Shown here: positions 26,072-35,491 of the stretch, piece after piece
Layout: every line of letters begins with the position of its first letter
Position numbering within the stretch: position 1 is the first letter of the stretch
Source: Verrucomicrobiota bacterium
GTDB lineage: Bacteria > Verrucomicrobiota > Verrucomicrobiia > Limisphaerales > J093
Direction: 5' to 3'
DNA: 64,000 nt
Assembly: GCA_016716505.1 (NCBI GenBank)
Contig: JADJWF010000011.1
Location: forward strand, 806,001-870,000
The notes under the pieces: generated by a model
The model's database searches: none
What the model saw: the letters and a program-made list of their open reading frames with translations, nothing else
What the model was told of the DNA's origin: nothing
Translations under genes and position numbers: made by a program

Positions 26072-27739
26072 ATGATTGAGCAAACCGCCAAGCGCACGCA
26101 CAACGAGGAAATCAAAGAGGCGATCCCGACTTTGGCGGGAACAATCGCCGCCACGCTCCAAGACCCTGCGGCGGACCGGTTCTCCGAGGATGATCAGCAG
26201 TTCATCAAGTTTCACGGCATCTACCAGCAGGACGACCGGGATCTCCGCAAGACCGGCAAGAAATACATTCTGATGGTGCGGGGGCGCATCCCGGGCGGCG
26301 TCATGACCCCGGCGCAATGGATCACGTTCGACGATCTGGCGGCCAGGTACGGCAACAACACGCTCCGCGTCACCACCCGACAGAGTATTCAGTTCCACGG
26401 CGTGGTGATGGCGGGATTGGGGCCGCTGGTCAAAACCGTCAACGAATCCCTGCTCTCGACCTTGGCGGCGTGCGGTGACGTGAATCGCAACGTGCTCGCG
26501 CCGCCGACGCCGGCGTACACGCGCGCCCGGGAGGAGGTGTTCGCCGACTGTGTGCGGGTCGCGGATGCGCTCAGGCCCCAGACCCGGGCGTACCACGCCA
26601 TCTGGCTCGATGGCGTGCAGCTCGATCTCGACGACCCGGCGAACAAGAACTTCACCGACCCGCTGTACGGAAAGACCTACCTGCCCCGGAAGTTCAAGAC
26701 CGCGTTTGTCATCCCGCCGATCAACGACCTTGACGTGCTGACCAACGACCTCGGATTCATCGCGATCGTCGAGAATGAGCGGCTGGTGGGCTACAACGCG
26801 GCGGTCGGCGGCGGTTTGGGGCGCAGCCACGGCAATGAGGCCACCTACCCGCGGCTGGCGGACGTCATTGGCTTCCTGCCTCCGGAACGACTCGTGGACG
26901 TGGCGAAGGCCGTGGTGACCGTGCATCGCGATTTCGGCGACCGCACCGACCGTAAGCACGCCCGGCTCAAGTACGTCGTACAGGAGCGCGGCGTCGAGTG
27001 GACGCGGGCGGAGATTGAACGGCGCGCCGGACTGACCCTCGAGCCCCCGCGGCCGTATCACTTCACCACCACCCACGATCTCCTGGGCTGGCATCGCGCG
27101 GTGGATGGGTCGGCCTTTTTCGGTTTGCACGTGGAGAACGGCCGAATTCGCGACGCAACGGGCAAGGCCATGAAGACGGCGTTGCGCCGCATTGCCGAAC
27201 GATTCCCTCACATCGAATTCCGGCTCACGGGCAACCAGAACGTCATCCTCGCCCGCGTGGCGCCGGCGGACCAGGGAGCGATTGACGCCCTGCTGAACGA
27301 GCATGGTGTTCCCACGGGCCGGCAGGCCTCTGTCCTCCACGCCGCCGCGATGGCCTGCGTGGCGTTGCCCACGTGCGGGCTGGCACTGGCCGAATCGGAA
27401 CGTTTCCTCCCGGGTCTCCTGGACCGGATCGAGAAACTACTGGCCGATGTCGGGTTGCCCGACGAGGAGATCATCATCCGCATGACCGGTTGTCCGAACG
27501 GCTGCGCGCGTCCCTATACCGCGGAACTGGCGTTTGTGGGCAAGGCCCCCGGTCGCTACCAGGTCTGGCTGGGCGGCAATGCCACCGGCACGCGGCTCAA
27601 CCGCGTCTGGAAAGACATGGTCAAGGAAGCGGAAATCGAAGCGGAACTGCGCCCGCTTTTCGAACGATTCCGCGGAGAGCGTCAGCCCGGCGAGCGGTTT
27701 GGCGACTGGGTGGCCCGCGCGGTATGGACTGCCACCTGA
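26072..27739 (+). CDS. cysI: Assimilatory sulfite reductase haemoprotein (CysI-type)
   Basis: A 555-residue sirohaem/[4Fe-4S] enzyme reducing sulfite to sulfide. The coupled cluster/sirohaem cysteines are C429-x5-C435 (ACVALPTCG) and C474-x3-C478 (TGCPNGCARPY). The N-terminal KFHGIYQQDDRD and RVTTRQSIQFHGV are typical of sulfite rather than nitrite reductases. ATG at 26072 is used; the frame is open a few codons upstream from a TTG. There is no CysJ flavoprotein gene nearby, so electrons may come from ferredoxin or from a reductase encoded elsewhere. It begins a rightward sulfate-assimilation cluster with cysH 72 bases downstream, then cysD and cysN. A 254-base leader separates it from the aldolase and contains the preceding terminator. 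Confidence 0.93.
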   Translation: MIEQTAKRTHNEEIKEAIPTLAGTIAATLQDPAADRFSEDDQQFIKFHGIYQQDDRDLRKTGKKYILMVRGRIPGGVMTPAQWITFDDLAARYGNNTLRVTTRQSIQFHGVVMAGLGPLVKTVNESLLSTLAACGDVNRNVLAPPTPAYTRAREEVFADCVRVADALRPQTRAYHAIWLDGVQLDLDDPANKNFTDPLYGKTYLPRKFKTAFVIPPINDLDVLTNDLGFIAIVENERLVGYNAAVGGGLGRSHGNEATYPRLADVIGFLPPERLVDVAKAVVTVHRDFGDRTDRKHARLKYVVQERGVEWTRAEIERRAGLTLEPPRPYHFTTTHDLLGWHRAVDGSAFFGLHVENGRIRDATGKAMKTALRRIAERFPHIEFRLTGNQNVILARVAPADQGAIDALLNEHGVPTGRQASVLHAAAMACVALPTCGLALAESERFLPGLLDRIEKLLADVGLPDEEIIIRMTGCPNGCARPYTAELAFVGKAPGRYQVWLGGNATGTRLNRVWKDMVKEAEIEAELRPLFERFRGERQPGERFGDWVARAVWTAT

Positions 27740-27811
27740 GCCCCTCAACCGCGCCACAACTCCCGAGAACTACCCACAGCGCCGATGGACCGGGGGCAAA
27801 CACACTCCGCC

Positions 27812-28480
27812 ATGACTGCTGAAGAAATCGCCCGGGCCAACGCCGCGCTTCGCTCGCAGCCGCCCCTGGAAATCATCCGGTGGGCGATTGCGCAGGCCGA
27901 GGGTCGCGCGATCGTCTCCACGAACTTTCGCCCCTACGAGGCGGTCCTGCTGCACCTGGTTACCCAGGTCCAGCCGGACATTCCCGTGCTGTGGGTGGAC
28001 CACGGCTACAATCGCCCGGCCACCTACCGGCACGCCGAGGAGCTGAAGCGGCGACTCAACCTGAATCTTCGCCCGTATTTGCCCCGCCTGACCGCCGCGC
28101 ACTACGACGCCGTCCACGGCGGCGTGCCCGAGGCCACGCCCGAAAACGAGGAGCGGCTCAAAGCCTTCAGTGCGGTGATGAAACTCGAACCCTTCCAGCG
28201 CGGAATGCGGGAGCTGGCTCCGCGCGTCTGGTTCACCGCGCTGCGCCGGGTGCAGAACCCTCATCGGGCCGGTCTCGACATCCTTTCCCTCGACAGCAAC
28301 TTCGGCACCCTCAAGGTGTCACCCGTGTTCTACTGGACCGACGCGGAAATGGAGGCCTACCTGGCCCGGCACCAACTCCCCAACGAATGGGATTACTACG
28401 ATCCCGCGAAGGCCGACGAGAAACGGGAGTGCGGCCTGCACGCGACTTGGGGCGGCCGCGCGGCGGCGGCCGTGCAGTGA
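27812..28480 (+). CDS. cysH: Phosphoadenylyl-sulfate (PAPS) reductase family protein
   Basis: About 222 residues from ATG 27812 (MTAEEIARANAAL); an ATG at 27785 is also possible. Reduces activated sulfate to sulfite using thioredoxin. The PP-loop-like STNFRPYEAVLLHLV, LWVDHGYNRPATYRHAEEL and the catalytic RECGLH with Cys207 near the C-terminus are clear. The paired cysteines that bind the [4Fe-4S] cluster in APS reductases are absent (ALRRVQNPHRAG in their place), so the family rule predicts PAPS rather than APS as substrate. That would require an APS kinase, which is not seen in this window. It lies between cysI and cysD on the same strand. Confidence 0.9.
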   Translation: MTAEEIARANAALRSQPPLEIIRWAIAQAEGRAIVSTNFRPYEAVLLHLVTQVQPDIPVLWVDHGYNRPATYRHAEELKRRLNLNLRPYLPRLTAAHYDAVHGGVPEATPENEERLKAFSAVMKLEPFQRGMRELAPRVWFTALRRVQNPHRAGLDILSLDSNFGTLKVSPVFYWTDAEMEAYLARHQLPNEWDYYDPAKADEKRECGLHATWGGRAAAAVQ

Positions 28481-28644
28481 TGGACCCCACGTCTTGCCCT
28501 GCCAGAGATTCGATGCCGTCGGTCCCCTCATCCCCGCCTCACCTCGTCACTGCGCCGCGCGCGGGGTGTCGCGCCCGCGCGGCCGGGAGGTCGGCGCACC
28601 CGTGAGCTTCGCCCGGCATCCTTACTGTCGAACCTTTTCCTCCG

Positions 28645-29547
28645 ATGCCCTCCTACCATCTTGACCATCTCGCGTATCTCGAAACCGAGGCCGTCCACGT
28701 GATGCGCGAGGTTGCGGCCGAGTTCGAACGACCGGCCCTGCTGTTCTCGGGCGGGAAAGACTCGATTTGCCTGCTGCGCCTGGCGGAAAAGGCGTTTCGC
28801 CCGTCTGATCTCCCCATGCCCTTGCTCAACGTGGACACGGGTCACCACTTTCCCGAGCTGAACGAATTCCGCGACCGCCGGGCCTCTGAACTGGGCGCGA
28901 AACTGATCGTTCGCAAGGTGGAAGATGCCATCGCCGCCGGCGTTGCCGTTCCCACGCCGGGGGAAATCAGCCGCAATCGGCTTCAGATCCCCACGTTGCT
29001 CGCCGCCATCGAGGAGTTCCGGTTTGATTGCGCCATCGGGGGCGCCCGCCGCGACGAGGAGAAGGCCCGCGCCAAGGAGCGCTTCTTCAGTTTCCGGGAC
29101 GCCTTTGGCCAGTGGGATCCGAAAAACCAGCGCCCTGAGCTTTGGAACCTCTACAACGCCCGGGTCAATCCGGGCGAGCACATGCGCGTGTTCCCGCTCT
29201 CGAACTGGACCGAGATGGACGTGTGGGAGTACATCCGCCGCGAACGGTTGGAAGTGCCGCGCATCTACTTCAGCCATCGGCGCCTCGCGGTCCGCCGCGG
29301 CGGCCAATGGTTGCCGGTCACCGACCTGTTGCCGCCCAAACCCAACGAAACGGTCCGGGAACTCGTCGTCCGGGTGCGGACCATCGGCGACATCATCAGC
29401 ACCGGTTTGGTGGAAAGCCCCGCCAACACCGTGGACGACATCATCGCGGAAATCGCCGCGGCCCGCGTGACCGAACGCGGCTCGCGCGCGGACGACAAGA
29501 CCAGCGAAGCCGCCATGGAAGATCGCAAGAAAGCAGGGTATTTCTGA
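28645..29547 (+). CDS. cysD: Sulfate adenylyltransferase subunit 2 (CysD)
   Basis: A 300-residue ATP sulfurylase catalytic subunit forming APS from sulfate and ATP. The pyrophosphatase loop SGGKDS is at residues 35-40. NVDTGHHFPELNEFRD, the GGARRDEEKARAKERFFSFR segment, FPLSNWTEMDVWEYI and the C-terminal EDRKKAGYF are diagnostic of CysD. It works as a heterodimer with the GTPase CysN, encoded 97 bases downstream. The gene follows cysH by 164 bases, a gap in which I see no terminator or other gene. Length and start (ATG 28645) are standard. Confidence 0.96.
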   Translation: MPSYHLDHLAYLETEAVHVMREVAAEFERPALLFSGGKDSICLLRLAEKAFRPSDLPMPLLNVDTGHHFPELNEFRDRRASELGAKLIVRKVEDAIAAGVAVPTPGEISRNRLQIPTLLAAIEEFRFDCAIGGARRDEEKARAKERFFSFRDAFGQWDPKNQRPELWNLYNARVNPGEHMRVFPLSNWTEMDVWEYIRRERLEVPRIYFSHRRLAVRRGGQWLPVTDLLPPKPNETVRELVVRVRTIGDIISTGLVESPANTVDDIIAEIAAARVTERGSRADDKTSEAAMEDRKKAGYF

Positions 29548-29644
29548 TGTGTCGGGCGCGGCATCACTTTCATTTCCGGGGCGACCTTCAGGCCTCACGC
29601 ACGGCCGCGCCCCGCATGGACTGACCCAAGACTGTTTCCCCCTC

Positions 29645-30964
29645 ATGCTCCCCGGCTCCCATCCGATTGACATCCTCCGCTTCAACACCTGCGGCTCGGT
29701 GGACGACGGCAAGTCCACCCTGATCGGCCGCCTGTTGTACGACTCGAAGAACCTGATGGAGGATCAGATCGAGGCGCTCGAACGCTCCGCCGACATCACC
29801 GGCGGCGGCCAGATCAACCTCGCCAACCTGACCGACGGCCTCCGTGCCGAGCGCGAGCAGGGCATCACCATTGACGTGGCCTATCGCTACTTCGCCACGC
29901 CGCGTCGCCGCTTCATTGTGGCCGACACCCCCGGCCACGTGCAGTACACCCGCAACATGGTCACCGGCGCCTCCTCGGCCAACCTCTCTGTCGTGTTGGT
30001 GGATGCCCGGCAGGGCGTCATTGAACAGTCGCGCCGGCACACGTACATCGCGGCCCTCCTCGGCATTCCTCACGTGGTGATCGCCGTCAACAAGATGGAC
30101 CTCGTGGACTGGAGCGAGGCGCGCTTCCGGGAAATCCGCGAGCAGTTCGAGGCCTTCCTGCCCCGCCTGAATGTGTTGCGCGACGTCAAGTTCATCCCCA
30201 TCAGCGCCCTGAACGGCGACAACGTCGTGGACCCCTCGCCGCGAACGCCCTGGTACGAGGGGCCGCCGCTGCTGCGGCACCTTGAGAACGTCCACATTGC
30301 CAGCGACTGGAACCTCGAAGGCCTCCGCTTCCCCGTGCAATGGGTCAACCGCCCGCACGCGCCGCGCGACCCCGCCCTCCACGACTTTCGCGGGCTCAGC
30401 GGCCAGCTCGCCGGTGGCATCGTTCGCGCTGGCGACAAGGTCCTCGTGTTGCCCGGCGGTCTTCGTTCCACCGTCCGGCAGATTCACACCTTCGACGGCC
30501 CCTTGGCGGAAGCTTTCTCCCCGCAGTCGGTCACCTTGCTGCTCGCGGACGATCTCGACGTCAGCCGGGGCGACATGATCGTCGGCGCCGACCATTTGCC
30601 CGGCGTCGGCAGCGATCTGCGCGCCAAGCTGTGCTGGATGCACCAGAAGCCGCTGGTACGGGGACGGAAATTCTGGCTGAAGCACACCACCCAAACCGTC
30701 CAGGCCGTCGTCACCACGCTCGAGTCGCGGATCAACATCGCCACCTACGACGAGGAACCCGACCCGCCGCAGTTGCTGCTCAACGATATCGGGGCGGTTC
30801 GCCTGCAGACCAGCAAGCCGCTGGTGTACGACGGGTATGCCCAAAACCGGCTCACGGGCGCGTTCATCCTCATCGAGCCCGGCACCAATCTCACGGTCGC
30901 CGCCGGCATGCTCCAGCCGCCCGCGGAACTCTACAAACCGGAGTACACCGACTTTGCGATTTGA
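29645..30964 (+). CDS. cysN: Sulfate adenylyltransferase subunit 1, GTPase (CysN)
   Basis: A 439-residue elongation-factor-like GTPase that drives APS synthesis by CysD. ATG at 29645 (MLPGSHPIDI) is chosen; the open frame upstream to 29549 overlaps cysD closely and looks unconserved. GTPase motifs are GSVDDGKST (17-25), DTPGH (94-98) and NKMD (149-152), with the switch segment RAEREQGITIDVAYRYF. The protein ends at about the normal length of a CysN without a fused APS kinase (CysC) domain, so PAPS formation must depend on a gene elsewhere. Last gene of the sulfate cluster; the next gene is convergent, its stop 6 bases away. Confidence 0.95.
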   Translation: MLPGSHPIDILRFNTCGSVDDGKSTLIGRLLYDSKNLMEDQIEALERSADITGGGQINLANLTDGLRAEREQGITIDVAYRYFATPRRRFIVADTPGHVQYTRNMVTGASSANLSVVLVDARQGVIEQSRRHTYIAALLGIPHVVIAVNKMDLVDWSEARFREIREQFEAFLPRLNVLRDVKFIPISALNGDNVVDPSPRTPWYEGPPLLRHLENVHIASDWNLEGLRFPVQWVNRPHAPRDPALHDFRGLSGQLAGGIVRAGDKVLVLPGGLRSTVRQIHTFDGPLAEAFSPQSVTLLLADDLDVSRGDMIVGADHLPGVGSDLRAKLCWMHQKPLVRGRKFWLKHTTQTVQAVVTTLESRINIATYDEEPDPPQLLLNDIGAVRLQTSKPLVYDGYAQNRLTGAFILIEPGTNLTVAAGMLQPPAELYKPEYTDFAI

Positions 30965-30970
30965 GCGCCG

Positions 30971-31942
30971 CTACGGCTTTCCCCACGGCAACCGCTCGAT
31001 CGTCAACTGCGACGGACGGCGGCCCTCCGGGTCAACCTCCAGCCAGCCGAACCCGCCGTCCTTGAGCAACTGACAGCCGGTGAGACTCGGCACGAGCCGC
31101 ACACGAAACGGCTTCCACAATCGCGCCCGGCTGAGCGCCTCGCTCATGCGACGGATGGAGGTGCCCAGGAATCGAATCGGCGGAATTCCCGCCAGGATAC
31201 GGCTGGCCCGGTAAATCACCGGCGTGTGGAGATGACCGATGATTGTCATCTCGAGCTGCGCCCGCCGCGACTGCAGTGCCGGCTCCTCCCACAAGAACGG
31301 CAACGCTGTCGGGTCATGGACAAACAGGATCAGCCGGTCCTCCGGTGCCAGGCCTTCGAGGAATTGCCGGAACGCCGCCAAGTGCTCCGCGCGCCAGCGC
31401 TCCCAGGCGGGCAGTTCCTCCGCCAGCGTCTCCGGCGCGAACACCGGCAGGGCCACCAGTGACGACACAACCCCCGCCAACACCACCCGCCCAAACCGAC
31501 GCTGCCACAGGGGCGGCATTCCCAACTCGTGAACGCAGCGCGACCAGCTCAGCCGCCGCAAGCCGCCGACGCCCCCAAACAGGCTCATCTTGCCAAGCTC
31601 GTGATCGCCGTACGTGAGATCGAGCCGCGTTCCGAAGACCGCGCGCAGGCGATCCAACACCTGCTGCGCGCTGGCGTACGCCGCGTTATCGCTGACCCCC
31701 ACGAACGCGGTGTCGCACGAGTAATCCCCGTTGGCCACGCAATGGTCCGCGTCGCGCGCCCGGAGCAGAAAATCGTCCAGCCGATGGTTGTGGGCGAGCG
31801 GATCGGCGAGCCAGAAAAACCGCCGGTAGGCGCGTACCAAAAGACGGAGCGGCCGGTTGCGAATTGCCCGGCTTTCATGGCCGCGACGCCGTTGCTCCGC
31901 CGGGCTGGCGTGGTGGATGTCACTGACGACGGCGATGCGCAC
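30971..31942 (-). CDS. Metallophosphoesterase
   Basis: About 323 residues from GTG 31942 (VRIAVVSDIHHAS); a TTG at 31981 would add 13 residues. The calcineurin-like metal-binding signature is present in order: SDIHH at the N-terminus, VANGDYS, YGDHE in place of GNHD, LFVHDP and IIGHLHTP. These coordinate two metals for phosphoester hydrolysis. The substrate is unknown. There is no signal peptide, so it is cytoplasmic. It faces cysN tail to tail with almost no spacer and begins close to the end of the GH38 gene upstream on the same strand (gap about 110 bases). Confidence 0.85.
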   Translation of the reverse strand: MRIAVVSDIHHASPAEQRRRGHESRAIRNRPLRLLVRAYRRFFWLADPLAHNHRLDDFLLRARDADHCVANGDYSCDTAFVGVSDNAAYASAQQVLDRLRAVFGTRLDLTYGDHELGKMSLFGGVGGLRRLSWSRCVHELGMPPLWQRRFGRVVLAGVVSSLVALPVFAPETLAEELPAWERWRAEHLAAFRQFLEGLAPEDRLILFVHDPTALPFLWEEPALQSRRAQLEMTIIGHLHTPVIYRASRILAGIPPIRFLGTSIRRMSEALSRARLWKPFRVRLVPSLTGCQLLKDGGFGWLEVDPEGRRPSQLTIERLPWGKP

Positions 31943-32051
31943 GATCGCGCCATCAAAGGGGCCGCGGTGGGCTGCCGTCAAGCGAGTGCCTTTGGGTCAG
32001 GGGTGGCGACGGTCAGGTGGAGGCTGGCCCCCTCCCGTTCAGAAGTCGGGT

Positions 32052-35000
32052 TCACCAGTCGGCTCGCAGCGTGACCAGGCCTCGGGACGGCACCTTCACC
32101 GTTCCCCTCACCAGCGGTCCGCGACGCTCGCTGGTGTCGCTGAGGTGGATGGCCCTCGGCGTGCGCCCACTCCAGCGCAGCCGGGCGGATTCCTCGCGCT
32201 CCGCCGCACCGAACAGGCGGATGATCCACCCTTCACCGTCATCGGCGGGCTTGAGCCCCGTCACCAGCGCGGACGCGGGGGTGACGCGAAAGAGCGGTTC
32301 GCCCGAAGGCGCGGGGCCCGCCGCCGGCACCGGCAACAGCGGCTGCGTGAAGCCGGTGGCGAAGCGCGACGCCTCGGCCGCATCGTGCTTGCGGAAGGGG
32401 CGGAGAACGAAACGGAACACGGTCAGCCCTTCCTGATACGCGCGATAGTTGGTGCCCCAGTGGTTGTTCATGGCCCACGAATACAGGCGTTGCGTGCGCG
32501 GCACGGTTTGCCGCCACACGTCCGGGTTCGCCTGCGAGTTGAGCAGCGTGGCGGTGAGTTCGCCCACCTGCACCAGCGGCGCGTCCAGCGTCACCCACGT
32601 GATGCCGCGCTGGCGGTTCCACACGTTGGCCCAGCGCCCGATCGTGAACCAGTTTTTGCACGCGCTCGGGAGTTGATCCGCCTCGGGCCGCATCCAGCCG
32701 AGCGGAAGGTCCAGCACCAGGTCTCCCTCCGGCACGAGGAAGGGAAACGCAAAGTTCAGACTCTCCTTGCCCTCGCGGGCCAGATAGCTCGGCGCGGCGA
32801 GGCGCGCCTTGTCCACTTGATTGATCAACTCGACGTGATCGAAGCCCGCAACCACGCGAACCTCGCGGCGCAACGACCGGCAACCCGGCGCGTCAGACTC
32901 GATGATCAGGGATGCCACCAGCGGCCCCGGCTCGCCCACGGAGATCCGCACCGGGCCGTTGCGCTGCACGTCCTTCACATCGTCCCCGATCAGGTAGCGG
33001 TAGTCGTTGAGCGTCTCGCCGCCGCTGGTGTCGGCGAAATTCCCCGGCAGGCCGCGCGCCGTGAGTTCCGCGAGGCCGCCCGTGACCTCGTCCACCCGCA
33101 CCCGCACGCGGCCGTTGTCGAGCACCGCCCCGCGGGCGGTCGCGCTCCCCTGCCGGGGCGCCGCGCCGGCAGAGACGACATAACGCCGCGCCGCCAGGGG
33201 CGGAACCTTGGTCGCGAGGAAGACCAGTTCCCCCGAGCGCAGCCGTTGCGACGGGACCACCCGGCCTTGCGCATCGGTCACGCGATCTCCGGCCGCCGAC
33301 AACTCCGCCGGCACCGTGACCAGCTCGGTGCGTTCCCAGGACGTGGTGTTGAACACATCCAACCCGCCCGCCGGCGTGGCCTCTCCTGTGCCCGCCGCCG
33401 CCACGGCCGCTCGGGCCAGCAACTCGCGCGACTGCCGGTCCGCCGCCTCGGCGTAGCCGCGCTTGATGTCCCACTGCTCGATGGTCTCCTTGCGCCCGGG
33501 TTCGCTCACACTGCACCACGCGCCCCACGTGTGCTCGGAGTAGAGCAGCACGCGGGTCCACGCGTCCTCGAAAGCCGCCACCGGATACACCCGCGGCGCG
33601 CGCAACGCGAACAGCGCCTCCGCCTGCGTCATTCGCTCGGAGCTTTGCCGGTTCATCGCCGTCTCGCGGGCCGAAGATCCCGCGCCGTCCTCCCAGTAGG
33701 GGGTCCAGTCTCCAGTGGCGCGCGGAAGCTGATCCCCGTAGCGGGCTTCGAGCGCGCGAAACGCCTCGCTCGCGCCGCTGATGATGAACCGCGGCCAGGC
33801 GTACCGGGCGTTCCAGTCGCGCACAAAGTCGCAGATTGCCGGGTCGGGCACCGCGTTGTCGCCGTGGCCGGCCCAGCGCACGTGCGCGATGTCGTACGGG
33901 TAGCCGCGCTGCTCGAGGCCGTCGTAAAACTCGTCCACCAACTGCGGCGACAGCTTCCCGTACCGGTGGGACATCGCGTAGCCCCAGAAGGGAATCCACG
34001 TCAGCACCTTGGTTCGTCCGTCCGGGCCGATCCACCAGAACGGCCTGTTCTCCCACTCGCGCAGGATGGTGCCGATCCGGTCGAAGTAGTTCGGCGCGGT
34101 GGAAAAGTACCGTATGCCCGCGTGGGCCATCGCCGTCACCGTGCCCCAGGTGTAACCCGGCACGTCGGAAATCATCGCCGCGTCAATCGGCTGGCCGGTC
34201 TGCTCGCTCAGCTTCGTCGCAAACCGGAACAGACGGACCAGTTCCTCCGGCCGGCACAACCCGGTCAACTCGTTCAGGTACATCCCGCACAGCGCCACCT
34301 GCCCGCGCTTCACCGCGTCGAAGAACCGCGCCCGCTGCGCGTCGTCGAGCCGGCGCAGGTACAGGTCCGCCGCCCAGAGAACTTCCACGTTCCAGACGAA
34401 GCGCGCCCCCTCCGGGTAATCCTTCGTCCGGTCCGCGTGGGCGATACCGTCCACGAGGTTCTGCACCTGGCGGTCCTCGATGGCGGTCTGAATTTCCGTG
34501 TAGCCGATGTCCGTGTGCGAATGCGGCAGGACGTACACGGTCAGTTGGCGGACGGGCTTCCGCACGAGGTCGGCCGTCGCCACCACCTGCCCCAGCGCCT
34601 CCACGGTGATGCGGGTGGGCGTGTCGGACACCGCCTCGGGCAACGACACCTCGACGGTCTGCGTCCCCGGTTTCAACGCGAACGACAGCGGTGCCGCGCC
34701 GGTCACGGTCAGCGTTGCCGGCACCGGCTGGGCGTACGGGTGATGCAGCGTGACGCGCACCGGCTGGCGCAGCCCGGCCGGCGTCTTCTCGGCCAGTGGT
34801 TTCGCCCGCGCCTCGATCGTAAGGCCGCGCGGAAGCGACTCCGTCTCGCCGGCCCGGAAGAACTCGATCTCCGCGCCCCCCACGGTGCTATAGTTCTGCG
34901 GCCCCAGTCCGGTGACCTGCCAGCGGACCCGCCGGGCGGTCACGGGCTGCGGCCAGGCGACGAAGGTGACGCCCCCGCGCTCGTTCGCGTGGGTGACCGA

Positions 35001-35378
35001 CTGTTCGCCCACAAGCCGGCCGGCGTCGTCGAAGAAGCTCAGCCGCGAGGCGGAGATTGTGGCCGGATCGTTCCGGTCCACGTGGCGAAACGCCGCCAGC
35101 GGCACCGGCGCGCCGAAGTCGAACTCGACGAACGTTTCCGTGCCCTTGCTGCTCGACGAGTACTCGGAACGCACGTTGCCATCGGTCAGGTGCGCCACGC
35201 GGTGATTGCCGCCGGGAAAATCCGGTGCGCTGGCCGTGATCCGCGGCGCGGGCACGGGCAGCAGCCGGACAAAGTCCCCGGCGCCCGCCGGGAGCAACGT
35301 GAACAGGGCGGCCGTCACCAGCGCGAGCGAGATAGGTCTCCGAAGGTCAGCAGCGAATCGCATGGAAGGGGCGTTCAT
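32052..35378 (-). CDS. Secreted GH38-type alpha-mannosidase-like glycoside hydrolase
   Basis: About 1108 residues from ATG 35378 (MNAPSMRFAADLRRP), with a signal peptide ending near residue 34 (LLPAGAGD). Residues about 50-175 resemble a discoidin/F5-8 carbohydrate-binding domain (VAHLTDGNVRSEYSSSSKG...VRWQVTGLG). The GH38-like catalytic domain starts with PHSHTDIGYTE (His286, His288, Asp290, zinc ligands) and has a probable nucleophile Asp405 in ISDVPGYTWG. Further matches are FWGYAMSHRYGK and YSEHTWGAW. The long beta-rich C-terminal part matches the mannosidase tail. It would trim alpha-mannosides, or related sugars, from imported glycans in the periplasm or outside. The linkage and exact substrate cannot be told. 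It is monocistronic in appearance. Confidence 0.87.
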   Translation of the reverse strand: MNAPSMRFAADLRRPISLALVTAALFTLLPAGAGDFVRLLPVPAPRITASAPDFPGGNHRVAHLTDGNVRSEYSSSSKGTETFVEFDFGAPVPLAAFRHVDRNDPATISASRLSFFDDAGRLVGEQSVTHANERGGVTFVAWPQPVTARRVRWQVTGLGPQNYSTVGGAEIEFFRAGETESLPRGLTIEARAKPLAEKTPAGLRQPVRVTLHHPYAQPVPATLTVTGAAPLSFALKPGTQTVEVSLPEAVSDTPTRITVEALGQVVATADLVRKPVRQLTVYVLPHSHTDIGYTEIQTAIEDRQVQNLVDGIAHADRTKDYPEGARFVWNVEVLWAADLYLRRLDDAQRARFFDAVKRGQVALCGMYLNELTGLCRPEELVRLFRFATKLSEQTGQPIDAAMISDVPGYTWGTVTAMAHAGIRYFSTAPNYFDRIGTILREWENRPFWWIGPDGRTKVLTWIPFWGYAMSHRYGKLSPQLVDEFYDGLEQRGYPYDIAHVRWAGHGDNAVPDPAICDFVRDWNARYAWPRFIISGASEAFRALEARYGDQLPRATGDWTPYWEDGAGSSARETAMNRQSSERMTQAEALFALRAPRVYPVAAFEDAWTRVLLYSEHTWGAWCSVSEPGRKETIEQWDIKRGYAEAADRQSRELLARAAVAAAGTGEATPAGGLDVFNTTSWERTELVTVPAELSAAGDRVTDAQGRVVPSQRLRSGELVFLATKVPPLAARRYVVSAGAAPRQGSATARGAVLDNGRVRVRVDEVTGGLAELTARGLPGNFADTSGGETLNDYRYLIGDDVKDVQRNGPVRISVGEPGPLVASLIIESDAPGCRSLRREVRVVAGFDHVELINQVDKARLAAPSYLAREGKESLNFAFPFLVPEGDLVLDLPLGWMRPEADQLPSACKNWFTIGRWANVWNRQRGITWVTLDAPLVQVGELTATLLNSQANPDVWRQTVPRTQRLYSWAMNNHWGTNYRAYQEGLTVFRFVLRPFRKHDAAEASRFATGFTQPLLPVPAAGPAPSGEPLFRVTPASALVTGLKPADDGEGWIIRLFGAAEREESARLRWSGRTPRAIHLSDTSERRGPLVRGTVKVPSRGLVTLRADW

Positions 35379-35470
35379 GTGAAGTCGCCCGGATGCTGGA
35401 CCTCCGGCCGCCCGGCGTAAAGCGGAACCCCGTTTGCGAACGAGTGTGGCGGACGGCGGGGGGGGGCGAC

Positions 35471-35491
35471 TGGTCGGCGGGACGCCGACCA
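35471..35491. repeat. Short palindromic repeat in the GH38 upstream region
   Basis: TGGTCGGC and GCCGACCA form a perfect 8-base inverted repeat around GGGAC. It is followed by gcaggcgagacgcccgcgctccc, a sequence style seen in verrucomicrobial interspersed repeats. It occupies the 242-base gap between the GH38 gene and the TPR remnant; nothing else is visible there. Confidence 0.6.

Noticed and set aside
31857..35420. A 1187-codon rightward open frame opposite the GH38 gene
   Set aside because: It is an antisense shadow caused by GC-rich codon use; its composition is Arg/His/Val-rich with no domain, whereas the opposite strand encodes a recognisable enzyme.
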